Positions 7,908 to 15,096 of a stretch of 32,863 bases of DNA are shown here, one piece after another. Where the stretch lies: NCBI GenBank assembly GCA_016867005.1, contig VGKM01000003.1:1-32863 (forward strand), given 5' to 3'. The position numbers and the translations under genes were made by a program. This stretch comes from Candidatus Omnitrophota bacterium (lineage in GTDB: Bacteria > Omnitrophota > Gorgyraeia > Gygaellales > Profunditerraquicolaceae). The notes beneath the pieces were generated by a model. It was not told where the DNA came from and made no database searches. It worked only from the letters and a program-made list of their open reading frames with translations. Position 1 is the first letter of the stretch. Every line of letters starts with the position of its first letter.

Positions 7908-7949
7908 TAATGGCTGGCTTTTCAGAACAATTTGGAGAGCCAGCCATTA
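7908..7949 (+). terminator. Strong hairpin downstream of pilin, partial terminator or mRNA stabiliser
   Basis: A perfect 12-bp inverted repeat TAATGGCTGGCT (7908-7919) / AGCCAGCCATTA (7938-7949) can extend inward by four more pairs, two of them G-U, to a 10-nt loop. No T-run follows the right arm (TTAAATTATATG instead), so it lacks the tail of a canonical rho-independent terminator. Located 27 bp after the pilin stop and 6 bp before the next ATG, it could protect the pilin mRNA 3' end and lower read-through into the glycosyltransferase gene. Confidence 0.55.
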
Positions 7950-7955
7950 AATTAT

Positions 7956-9461
7956 ATGATTAAGCGGCCGTATTTTAAACTTAAGTTTATCCTCATTGTT
8001 TTATTGGCTTGTATAAGTTTTGGTGTTTATATCAATTCTTTACAGGGCGGGTTCCTGATTGATGACCATGCAGGGATACTTGAAAATAAAAATATCCACG
8101 ATTTAAATTCCTACCTTAAGAATAATTTTAATTTTTCGCCAGGCGCTTTTGTTGAATTGGTGCGCGCAGTAATCTGGAACTTCTTTGGCAGCAATACCTT
8201 GCCTTATCACTTATTCAATGTCTTGGCGCATGTTGTTACGGTCATCCTTATATTTGTACTTTGCAATATTTTATTCAAAAATATAACCCTGTCATTTTTA
8301 ACAGGGCTAATTTTTGCGGTACATCCCATTCATACCGAAGCGGTAAGCTGGATTTCGGGCGGGCCTTATGTTTTATCAGCGTTATTTTTTACGCTTTCGC
8401 TTATTTTTTACATAAAATCAGAGCAGTCGATGTTTTATCTGGTTTTAACTGTTCTTGCTTTTGTATTGAGTTATCTGACCGGGAATTCCGCAGTTTCGCT
8501 TCCCCTTATATTTATAGTATATGAATTATTTTTCAGGGACAAAACACAAGATAGGGGAGTATTTTCCAGAAAGATAAGGATTTTTGTATTAGCTGCGCTA
8601 TTATTAACGGCAATAATGGTGGCAGCCATATTCTTTTTAAGAAGAAACACATTTATCCATACTATTTTTTATTTTAAGGGATTCAGCTATTTGGTAGTTG
8701 TTACAAAAGCGTTTCTTTATTATTTAAAGATCATTTACCTCCCCTTAGCAAGGGGGCTGTACCATCCTTTTGCCTATAACTCGGTTGATACCAGCAAGTT
8801 GAGCCCGGCATTCTTTGTTTCTCTGTCTGTGCTGGTATTTTCAATATTTTTGTTTTTTAAATGCCTTAAGAAAAACAAGCCGGTATCTTTTAGCATCGCT
8901 TTGTTTTTTGTCACCTATCTGCCTTATTCCAATATTATCCCTGTATGCAACATCATTTCCGAACGCTACGTTTATCTTCCGTCTTTGGGGGTCTCGCTTC
9001 TTATCGCCGCACTTTTTTTAATAGCATGGGAGGCGATAAATAAAGACCTTTCTTCTAAGAAAGTTTTAAGGATTATTGCTATGGTATTGCTGGTTTTATT
9101 TATTTTAAGTTACTCAATTCTGACGGTAAAACGCAATAATGAATACAAAGACATCATTACTTACTGGAAAACAAACATAAATAACTTTCCGGACGGTTAC
9201 ATGGCCTACAATAATCTGGCCGGTACATTTTATGTGATGGGCCAGACCGAGCAGGCCCTGGCTTATTCCTGGATAACGCTGATGATCAAGGCTGACCAGC
9301 CGCATGTCTGGTGCAATCTGGGTAAAGTTTATTTTGAGAAAAAAGATATGGCGATGTCGGAATTCTGCTATAAAGAAGCATTGAAGCTGGATAAGGGGTA
9401 TCCGCCGGCGATCCAGGGGATGAAACTGATCAAAGAAAAAGAGCTCCCTAAAAAGGATTAA
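7956..9461 (+). CDS. TMTC-like GT-C membrane glycosyltransferase with C-terminal TPRs
   Basis: About 501 residues. From ATG 7956 the chain opens with a signal-anchor helix, then GFLIDDHAGILENKNI, which matches the acidic DD loop after the first helix in TMTC and other GT-C glycosyltransferases. Further TMTC-like landmarks are YHLFNVLAHV, FAVHPIHTEAVSWISGGPY and SERYVYLPSLG. About ten hydrophobic helices are followed by roughly two TPR units near the C-terminus (YNNLAGTFYVMGQTEQALAY; VWCNLGKVYFEKKDMAMSEF). Family members transfer lipid-linked sugars to protein on the extracytoplasmic side. Directly behind the pilin gene, it is a plausible pilin O-glycosyltransferase, by inference. A TTG at 7932 would extend it into the hairpin and has no SD. 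The ATG also lacks a clear SD. Confidence 0.82.
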   Translation: MIKRPYFKLKFILIVLLACISFGVYINSLQGGFLIDDHAGILENKNIHDLNSYLKNNFNFSPGAFVELVRAVIWNFFGSNTLPYHLFNVLAHVVTVILIFVLCNILFKNITLSFLTGLIFAVHPIHTEAVSWISGGPYVLSALFFTLSLIFYIKSEQSMFYLVLTVLAFVLSYLTGNSAVSLPLIFIVYELFFRDKTQDRGVFSRKIRIFVLAALLLTAIMVAAIFFLRRNTFIHTIFYFKGFSYLVVVTKAFLYYLKIIYLPLARGLYHPFAYNSVDTSKLSPAFFVSLSVLVFSIFLFFKCLKKNKPVSFSIALFFVTYLPYSNIIPVCNIISERYVYLPSLGVSLLIAALFLIAWEAINKDLSSKKVLRIIAMVLLVLFILSYSILTVKRNNEYKDIITYWKTNINNFPDGYMAYNNLAGTFYVMGQTEQALAYSWITLMIKADQPHVWCNLGKVYFEKKDMAMSEFCYKEALKLDKGYPPAIQGMKLIKEKELPKKD

Positions 9462-9477
9462 ATAAATGCAGATTAAG

Positions 9478-9486
9478 TGTTATAAT
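9478..9486 (+). promoter_or_regulatory. Extended -10 promoter element before minor pilin gene
   Basis: TGTTATAAT (9478-9486) is a perfect extended -10 (TGN-TATAAT). No good -35 is visible, which extended -10 promoters tolerate. The last T is 7 bp before the A of ATG 9493, so transcription would start at or next to the start codon and give a leaderless message. No SD precedes that ATG, consistent with this reading. Confidence 0.45.
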
Positions 9487-9492
9487 AATCGC

Positions 9493-9987
9493 ATGAAAAG
9501 GCGCGGGTTTACTCTTATTGAAGCAATAATGGTCATTATGATCGTCGGGATCCTTGCCGCAGTAGTCTCTGTTGATTTTATCTCATCTTTTTCTACGTCG
9601 AAAATAGAAGCGGCCAGGTTTAAGCTGAAGAGCGATATTATTTATGCCCAGGAGTTAAGTGTTACGCAGCAGTTGAATCACGGCGTTATTTTTGATCCGG
9701 GCGGGGAAACCTATTCGGTTTATAAACAAACTACCGGCAATATCATTAATAACCCTTTGACAGGGGCGCCTTTTACAGTGAATTTTAATACGGACCCGGA
9801 TTTAACCGGCATAGATTTAGTATCTGCCAATTTCGGCGCGCCGACAACAAACCGTGTTGAATTCAATAGCTATGGCATTCCTTCCGACGGCACAACTGTT
9901 TTGGCTGCTAACGGCTCAGTTTCTCTTAGTTATTCGGGGCTAAACGGTTTGGTTACGGTAACCAAGAATACAGGGATGGTTAATTGA
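9493..9987 (+). CDS. FimT/GspH-like minor pilin
   Basis: The ATG at 9493 is preferred over one at 9466 because it gives the normal short leader MKRRG/FTLIEAIMV. The product is 164 residues. The mature N-terminus has Glu+5 and a hydrophobic helix. The following segment (FKLKSDIIYAQELSVTQQLNHGVIFD) matches the GspH/FimT pattern, in which subunits are read as RxxLxxxLxxARxxAxxxGxxVxF. The soluble domain is beta-rich (GLNGLVTVTKNTGMVN at the end). It is the first of four consecutive minor-pilin-type genes, overlapping the next start by one base (TGATG). This is the position expected for gspH or fimT. Confidence 0.85.
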   Translation: MKRRGFTLIEAIMVIMIVGILAAVVSVDFISSFSTSKIEAARFKLKSDIIYAQELSVTQQLNHGVIFDPGGETYSVYKQTTGNIINNPLTGAPFTVNFNTDPDLTGIDLVSANFGAPTTNRVEFNSYGIPSDGTTVLAANGSVSLSYSGLNGLVTVTKNTGMVN

Positions 9988-10373
9988 TGGGGAAAAAAGG
10001 GTTTACTCTTATCGAGACGGTAATTGTGATTATTGTTTTAGCAATTACCCTTACGCCCTTCAGCGTCCTTACGACCAATGTAATAAGCCGCAATGTCCGT
10101 TCTCAGGGGACGGCAACAGCTGTCAGCCTTGCTGAACAGGAAATGGAGAGGGTGACGGCTCTTAGGTTTTCTTTGGCCGTTGATGAGGCGGCTGCTTCTT
10201 TTTCCGCTCCTTTTAACGGTTTTACAAAAGAAATAATTGTAGATTATGTTAATTCAGGCAGCCTGAATACTCCTGTTGCAGGGCCTACTGATTATAAAAG
10301 AGTACAGGTAAAGGTCACAAGCGCCACTGCCGATACCATAACCCTTACAACATTAATAACAAATGACTGGTAA
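9987..10373 (+). CDS. PilV/GspI-like minor pilin
   Basis: A 128-residue pseudopilin from ATG 9987 (MGKKG/FTLIETVIVIIVLAI) with Glu+5. A TTG three bases upstream is possible but unneeded. The segment AEQEMERVTALRF after the helix is characteristic of PilV/GspI-type minor pilins, where a conserved A..L..QEME.. stretch follows the N-terminal helix. The soluble part is short and beta-rich. It overlaps the preceding stop by one base, and its end overlaps the next start by 11 bp, indicating translational coupling. Confidence 0.82.
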   Translation: MGKKGFTLIETVIVIIVLAITLTPFSVLTTNVISRNVRSQGTATAVSLAEQEMERVTALRFSLAVDEAAASFSAPFNGFTKEIIVDYVNSGSLNTPVAGPTDYKRVQVKVTSATADTITLTTLITNDW

Positions 10374-10878
10374 AAAAAGTTTTACACTTATTGAACTTGT
10401 TATGGTGATGGTAATCGTAGGCATAATCGCCGGTATCGGTGTGCCTGTCATACTGACAACTGCTGATGCCTGGTCATTGGCAAGTTTTTTTCAGGATAAT
10501 GCGGTTTCTCAGGCAATAGTTGCGCAAAGCAGGATGTCCAGGGAGATCCGCCGGCTCTTAAATGACGCATCTGTAGCAGGCGCAAGTTCAACACAATATT
10601 CATTTACTGACCTAGGCAGCAATGTGATCACCTATAACAGAAGCGGCAATACCCTGATGCGTAATTCCGACGGGCTGGCAGCCAATGTTACAGCATTAAG
10701 TTTCATATATTATGATGATGATAACAATACTATAACTACCCCGGTAGTAAGCCCAGATGATACCGATATCAGGATAGTCCAGGGTAACTTTTCAATTCTG
10801 GCAGGCAGCAATACCTTGAATTTCCGATTTGCAACCAGGCCACAGAATTTAAGGCGGTTAAATGAAAAATTTAAATAA
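10363..10878 (+). CDS. PilW/GspJ-like minor pilin with Ser at the cleavage -1 position
   Basis: A 171-residue protein with prepilin N-terminus MTGKKS/FTLIELVMVMVIVGI. Glu+5 is present, but the residue before the predicted cleavage is Ser rather than the near-invariant Gly. The segment SRMSREIRRLLNDASV followed by beta-rich sequence (YNRSGNTLMRNSDGLAANVTALSFIYYDD) resembles the PilW/GspJ family, in which arginine-rich helix and a later 'LxFxY-D' strand are common. It overlaps both neighbours (11 bp upstream, 17 bp downstream). Assignment to J/W rests on order plus this pattern. Confidence 0.8.
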   Translation: MTGKKSFTLIELVMVMVIVGIIAGIGVPVILTTADAWSLASFFQDNAVSQAIVAQSRMSREIRRLLNDASVAGASSTQYSFTDLGSNVITYNRSGNTLMRNSDGLAANVTALSFIYYDDDNNTITTPVVSPDDTDIRIVQGNFSILAGSNTLNFRFATRPQNLRRLNEKFK

Positions 10879-12364
10879 AATTAAAGGCGTCAGTTTAGTT
10901 GTTGCCGTAGCAATAATGTTGATCTGCGGCGTACTGGGAGCTGTGATGGCGCAATTATTGGGAGTTACTTCGCGCGGCTCCGTGGATTATATGCGTTCTT
11001 CCCAGGCCTTAGGACTGGCTCAGGCAGGCATCAATTGGCAGATGATGCAACTAGCTACTGCAGCAGATTGGGATGTTTTGACCGGGCAGACGGTTTCTTT
11101 AGGGGGTTGGATATTTACGACAAGCTTAAGCAATTGGGCGCAGCCGCAAACCGACAGCTCTACAAGCACGCGCCTGGATATAAACGTTACAGGAAAGACA
11201 AACGGCTCGGATGGCGCTATCATCCAGCGCACGATGTCTCAATCCGCCTGGAAACTTCCTTCAGCAACTAAATTCGCACTTTTTTGGGGGAGAGACGTGG
11301 CAAATCTTTCTTTCAGTAATGTAGCGGTTTCCGGAGATTTTTGGTCAATCGGCTCAACCAGTATTCCCGGGAGTTCTTCCGTAACAAGCGGAAGCGCCTA
11401 TAGGCCGCAAGGAGAGGATATTTCAGGGGCGGGCTCATATACGGAAGTCGATGTTGGTGTATTCCCGTATTTTTCCAATTTTACAGGTTCAACTTCCACT
11501 CATTCTACTCCGCCTTTTGATGCGTCTTATTTTACAACTTTAACCAGTGACTACGATAGCCGTGAGGCAGCTTGCGTTACCGGCACTGATATTAACCAGA
11601 ATTCAAGCTTGGCTTTATCAGGCAATACAGTTTGCTGCCGCGACTTTAACACAAACGGGACTATAACAATAAGCGGTAACGGGTATATTATTGCCAATCG
11701 GGATATGTTGTTGCATACGCAGAACGGTGATTCAGGGACATTGACATTTTCTCCTTCCGGAGGGAACATTGTTTTGATCGCCGGGCGCGATATCCTTATT
11801 AATTCAGGCCAGAATGATACTCCGGTTACAATGAATTCCGGGGTAAGGATGTATTCGAAAAGCGACGGGGTTAATACCGGCGAGATTACCATTCGCAATA
11901 ATACGACAAACATCGACGATGCTTTAATATTGGCTGATCGGCGCATTATTATTCAGGACAGTGCAAATATAACCGGTTCTACTCTTTTTGTCAATGACCC
12001 TGGCAATGCCACAAATAATGTGCTTCGAATTGAGGATTCAGGCACAAGCGTTGGCACGCAAGCGTCTCCCTGCAATGTAATAAGTATCGGCCGCGGGACA
12101 CCGACAATCCAGATTACGGATACTGCAAGCGTTATAGGCCTTGTTTATCAAAGAGATGCAAATAATTTGGGAAGGACCAGGATTGACGGGCAAAATAATG
12201 CCAACAGGGTTAATATCACCGGTTCTGTAATAGCCAATGCTTTTCAGGGCAATGATATAGATAATGCCAATATTACTTATGACCCGGATAGTTTGCCTGA
12301 TCCTCCTATTGAAGGATTTGACGGTTTTGCTACCAAAAAACCTGATTCCTGGAGCGGAAATTGA
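10862..12364 (+). CDS. PilX/MshP-like pilin-family protein with long beta-rich body
   Basis: A 500-residue protein. Its N-terminus (KIKG/VSLVVAVAIMLICGVLGAV) is a pilin-like helix without Glu+5, followed by SSQALGLAQAGINWQMMQL. This is the A..AA.AG.. pattern of PilX, MshP and GspK N-terminal regions. The rest, about residues 130-490, is dominated by Gly, Ser, Thr and Asn with repeated short beta-strand units (ITISGNGYIIANRDMLL; GNIVLIAGRDILINS), suggestive of a beta-helix or bactofilin-like repeat. GspK has a mainly alpha-helical domain at this place, so PilX/MshP/MshQ is the closer comparison. It overlaps the preceding gene by 17 bp. It may cap the fibre tip or act as an adhesin, which is inference. 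Confidence 0.72.
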   Translation: MKNLNKIKGVSLVVAVAIMLICGVLGAVMAQLLGVTSRGSVDYMRSSQALGLAQAGINWQMMQLATAADWDVLTGQTVSLGGWIFTTSLSNWAQPQTDSSTSTRLDINVTGKTNGSDGAIIQRTMSQSAWKLPSATKFALFWGRDVANLSFSNVAVSGDFWSIGSTSIPGSSSVTSGSAYRPQGEDISGAGSYTEVDVGVFPYFSNFTGSTSTHSTPPFDASYFTTLTSDYDSREAACVTGTDINQNSSLALSGNTVCCRDFNTNGTITISGNGYIIANRDMLLHTQNGDSGTLTFSPSGGNIVLIAGRDILINSGQNDTPVTMNSGVRMYSKSDGVNTGEITIRNNTTNIDDALILADRRIIIQDSANITGSTLFVNDPGNATNNVLRIEDSGTSVGTQASPCNVISIGRGTPTIQITDTASVIGLVYQRDANNLGRTRIDGQNNANRVNITGSVIANAFQGNDIDNANITYDPDSLPDPPIEGFDGFATKKPDSWSGN

Positions 12365-12383
12365 TGTAGTTTGGCTGAATTTA

Positions 12384-12392
12384 TGATATACT
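12384..12392 (+). promoter_or_regulatory. Extended -10 element before pilM-like gene
   Basis: TGATATACT (12384-12392) matches an extended -10 (TGN-TATACT, one mismatch in the hexamer), 10 bp before ATG 12403, in the 38-bp gap after the PilX-like gene. No good -35 at proper spacing and no SD are visible. If used, transcription would start about 3-4 bases before the ATG. Confidence 0.35.
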
Positions 12393-12402
12393 ATTTATTT
12401 AT

Positions 12403-12654
12403 ATGAAAATATCAGGCCTGAAGATTGATTCCATTTCCTCGCTATTCTCTCCGAAAACGAATTCCTTTGTTATCGCTGACCTTAGTTCAGGGTTAAAGCT
12501 TTCTTATGCCAATTTTAGTAACGGTATCAAGGTTTTAGCGGCAGAAGATATTGCATGCAGCCACCAAATGCATGAGGTGATATTGAGCTCACTGCGCGCT
12601 TTCTTAAAAGATAATAATATACAGTCAAGGAACACGATTCTTCCCCTTTCTTAA
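12403..12654 (+). pseudogene. N-terminal fragment of GspL-like PilM protein (frameshifted)
   Basis: Encodes 83 residues that match the first part of a PilM actin-like domain (FVIADLSSGLKLSYANF, then HQMHEVILSSLRAFLKDNNI and NTILPLS) before a TAA at 12652-12654. In PilM-like proteins the next residues are SxVFVKRIxLP leading into xSDAELLEAIKWEIKDELPF. Exactly that continuation is found in the -1 frame from AGC at 12654. Supplying one base near 12640-12656 joins the two frames into one protein of about 540 residues. No X-XXY-YYZ slippery heptamer is apparent at the junction, so I favour a real one-base deletion or an assembly error over programmed frameshifting. Confidence 0.8.
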
Positions 12655-12680
12655 GCTCTGTTTTTGTAAAAAGAATACAA

Positions 12681-14027
12681 TTGCCCTGTGTTTCGGACGC
12701 GGAATTGCTGGAGGCGATTAAATGGAAGATAAAGGATGAACTGCCGTTTGAACTTGAAAAAGCGGTTTTCGATTATCAGATCATCAAGAAGAGTTCTTTA
12801 AATGACGGCTCAAAGGTATTTGACCTGGCCTGTATTGCAGCGCTTGAAGAAGAAATAACCAGCCAGGTAGTTTTATTAAAACAGGCAGGGCTTAATGTCA
12901 TCGGAGTAGGTTTTGCGCCTTTCGGTTATATCAGGCTGATAGAAAAGTATCTGGCAGAGGATAAAGGGGCAGCCCAGGCAGTATTATACCTATGGGCAAA
13001 TGCCAGTTATCTTAATATTTATAAAGACAATAAGCTGGTTTTCTTCAGGGAGCTTCCGGTCTCCCTCAATAAATTCAGAAATTCTCTTTCTGCTGCGTTG
13101 GTCACCGAGAAAGGCAAAGTCCAATTAAGCCCTCTTCAGATAGAAGACATCCTTTTTAAACACGGCGTCCCGATCCCCGAATCGGGCCTTTATAACGACA
13201 AAACAATGGCAAGCCAGATCATGGCAATGTGGCGCCCAGCCCTTGAAGCATTAGCCCAGGAAATAAAGCGTTCCTTTGTTTATTATAAATCGCAATTCCA
13301 GGAAGAAGATGCCGGTAAAATATTTGTTGCTGCTGAGGCACAAAATATAATCAACCTGGATAAATTCCTGGCAAAAGAGCTATCTTCCGAAGCCGAAGTT
13401 TTTCCCGTTATAGAGAAAATCTTGCCTCCGCCGCAAACCAGCCCTTCGGAATTGGTAAAAATTTACCCGGGTATCGGGCTGGCAATTGATTATAAACACA
13501 ATATCAATCTTCTGCCGCGGCAATTCCGGACAGAGAAAATTGAGAATGTCCAGAAGATCTCTCTGCGTTGGGTCGCTTTTATCGCATTTTTATTGTTAGC
13601 GGTTTCATATATCCTTGCCCGGGCAGGCGTGACTGCTTATGAAAAAAGATTGGACCGCACATTATTCCAGCTCAATGTCTTATCCGAGATAAAGAATATA
13701 AAAAATAAGCTGGATGCATTCGAGATCTTTTCTGCCGGTGTCAAGGACAGAGAGCTGCCGTTAGGGGAGATTTTTAAAAAAATCAGCAATATTTCCCCCA
13801 GAGAGATGTTTTTTAATTCACTCGTAATTAATTGCGGCTCAAAGACAGGTTCGATTTCCGGCTATGTTAAGACCACAAATCAAAACGCAGATTCAATCCT
13901 TACCCAGTTTATCAGCCAGTTAAATTCTTCAAAGATGTTTTTTGATGTTAATCTGAGCGAGCTTAAGAAAACCGGCACTCAGGGGTTTGATTTGGCAAAT
14001 TTTGAAATAAGCTTTAGGATAAAATGA
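12681..14027 (+). CDS. GspL-like PilM-PilN fusion, main part after frameshift
   Basis: The open frame continues from about 12654. The first credible in-frame start by itself is TTG 12681 (448 residues), but it is most likely the continuation of the fragment at 12403. Residues 1-270 are the rest of a PilM/GspL actin-like cytoplasmic domain (SDAELLEAIKWKIKDELPFE; LVFFRELPVSL). The usual nucleotide-binding DxG after the first strand reads YLWANASYL, so ATP binding is doubtful. NINLLPRQFR then opens a PilN-type segment: one transmembrane helix at about 296-316, a coiled stretch, and a periplasmic ferredoxin-like domain ending FEISFRIK. Cytoplasmic actin-like domain plus helix plus periplasmic domain in one chain is the GspL layout. 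Its stop overlaps the next start (ATGATG). Confidence 0.78.
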   Translation: MPCVSDAELLEAIKWKIKDELPFELEKAVFDYQIIKKSSLNDGSKVFDLACIAALEEEITSQVVLLKQAGLNVIGVGFAPFGYIRLIEKYLAEDKGAAQAVLYLWANASYLNIYKDNKLVFFRELPVSLNKFRNSLSAALVTEKGKVQLSPLQIEDILFKHGVPIPESGLYNDKTMASQIMAMWRPALEALAQEIKRSFVYYKSQFQEEDAGKIFVAAEAQNIINLDKFLAKELSSEAEVFPVIEKILPPPQTSPSELVKIYPGIGLAIDYKHNINLLPRQFRTEKIENVQKISLRWVAFIAFLLLAVSYILARAGVTAYEKRLDRTLFQLNVLSEIKNIKNKLDAFEIFSAGVKDRELPLGEIFKKISNISPREMFFNSLVINCGSKTGSISGYVKTTNQNADSILTQFISQLNSSKMFFDVNLSELKKTGTQGFDLANFEISFRIK

Positions 14028-14590
14028 TGGAACTCACAAGAGAACAGAAGAAGATCATTTATATTGCCGCGTTGGTTGCGGCATTTTTGATGTTTTTCTG
14101 GATTTTTATTTATATACCGCAAAGCCGTAAGCTTAAGGAAATCCAGCATAAATTAAGTATCACCGAGGGCGAAATTTCCGATATAAACCGTATCACCGGA
14201 GGCATGCCTGAAGCAGAGGCCGTACAAGGCCTGAATAATAAGCTTAACCAGATGATAGCAGGTTTCGGAGATTCCGACGATGATATAATCGATGCATTGT
14301 CTAAGGCAGCCAGGGAGCTGAAAATAACCATCAATAATATTTCACTTTCCAGCCGTCAGTTGATAAACTCTCAAATTCCCGGATATGAAGTCAGGGAAAT
14401 GCCGGTTTCTTTGAAGCTTACGGCTGAATACAGGCCGTTGGGGGAATTTTTGTACAGGATAAGGGATAATTTCCCTGTTTTATTAACAGTAAGGAATCTT
14501 TCAATAAGCGGCGAAGGAGAAGGGGATCCCCGTTTAGACGTGGATTTGGAGATCTCGGCCTATTTATTATCGCCTGCTTCAGGGCAATAG
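14024..14590 (+). CDS. GspM/PilO-like inner-membrane assembly protein
   Basis: 188 residues (187 if the second ATG at 14027 is used). A short cytoplasmic N-terminus (MMELTREQKKI) is followed by one helix at about 11-31, a coiled-coil stretch (QSRKLKEIQHKLSITEGEISDINR) and a ferredoxin-like periplasmic domain (YEVREMPVSLKLTAEYRPLGEFLYRI; VRNLSISGEGEGDPRLDVDLEISAYL). This is the PilO/GspM arrangement. These proteins pair with PilN/GspL in the alignment subcomplex. It overlaps the GspL-like stop and is followed after 4 bp by the PilP/GspC-like gene, matching the M-N-O-P order of pilus operons. Confidence 0.82.
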   Translation: MMELTREQKKIIYIAALVAAFLMFFWIFIYIPQSRKLKEIQHKLSITEGEISDINRITGGMPEAEAVQGLNNKLNQMIAGFGDSDDDIIDALSKAARELKITINNISLSSRQLINSQIPGYEVREMPVSLKLTAEYRPLGEFLYRIRDNFPVLLTVRNLSISGEGEGDPRLDVDLEISAYLLSPASGQ

Positions 14591-14594
14591 AAGA

Positions 14595-15050
14595 ATGGAT
14601 AAGCAAAAAAAAGAGATTATCATTACCGGGGTACTGGCATTGGTCTTCGTTTTTACTCTTACAAACAGTATCCGCAAGATAAAGGCGCGCTATAGCCCTG
14701 CAGCAAGGACTGTTGTTCAATCTATACCAGGGAAGGCGCAGGTATCAGTACCTTCTGTATCTCTAAAACAGGAAGATGCCGCGCCGCTAAAGAATATCGA
14801 GAAAGAACAACTGGATTGGATCAGGGATCCTTTTTCAGGAAAGATCTATTTTAGCAAAGAAGAAGGTGCGGCGATTGATTTAAACCTGACCGGTATTGTC
14901 TGGGATGAGCAAAAACCCCGGGCGCTTATCAATAGCGACATAGTCCAGGAAGGAAGCACGATAGGCCAGTTCAGGGTATTGAAAATTTTTAAAGATAAAG
15001 TAGTATTGGAGCAGGGGGCGAAAACTTTTGAGCTCCGTTTAAAACAGTAG
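14595..15050 (+). CDS. GspC/PilP-like periplasmic linker protein
   Basis: 151 residues. One N-terminal helix at about 7-23 is followed by a low-complexity linker (about 35-70) and a C-terminal beta domain at about 95-150 (LNLTGIVWDEQKPRALINSD, then GSTIGQFRVLKIFKDKVVLE, FELRL). That is the homology-region fold shared by GspC and PilP: 'L.GI...P.A.I......VG..i....V..I....V.L......L.L'. No lipobox, so it is anchored by the helix as in GspC rather than lipidated as in classical PilP. It should connect the inner-membrane complex to the secretin, whose gene is not in this window. It is the last gene of the assembly cluster. Confidence 0.8.
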   Translation: MDKQKKEIIITGVLALVFVFTLTNSIRKIKARYSPAARTVVQSIPGKAQVSVPSVSLKQEDAAPLKNIEKEQLDWIRDPFSGKIYFSKEEGAAIDLNLTGIVWDEQKPRALINSDIVQEGSTIGQFRVLKIFKDKVVLEQGAKTFELRLKQ

Positions 15051-15073
15051 CAAGCCAATCTTTTTTCGTGTTT

Positions 15074-15096
15074 CTTCAAAAATCCCTTCAAAAATC
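15074..15096. repeat. 11-bp direct repeat pair over a promoter -35
   Basis: CTTCAAAAATC occurs at 15074-15084 and again at 15086-15096, a 12-bp period. The second copy contains the -35 hexamer of the promoter at 15087-15115. It could be a regulator site or simple sequence. Confidence 0.6.

Noticed and set aside
8739..8757. CCCCTT-AGC-AAGGGG palindrome inside the glycosyltransferase gene, resembling a common dispersed repeat
   Set aside because: The encoded segment (YLPLARGLYHPF) fits the protein without an evident insertion, and only six pairs form. Chance is adequate.
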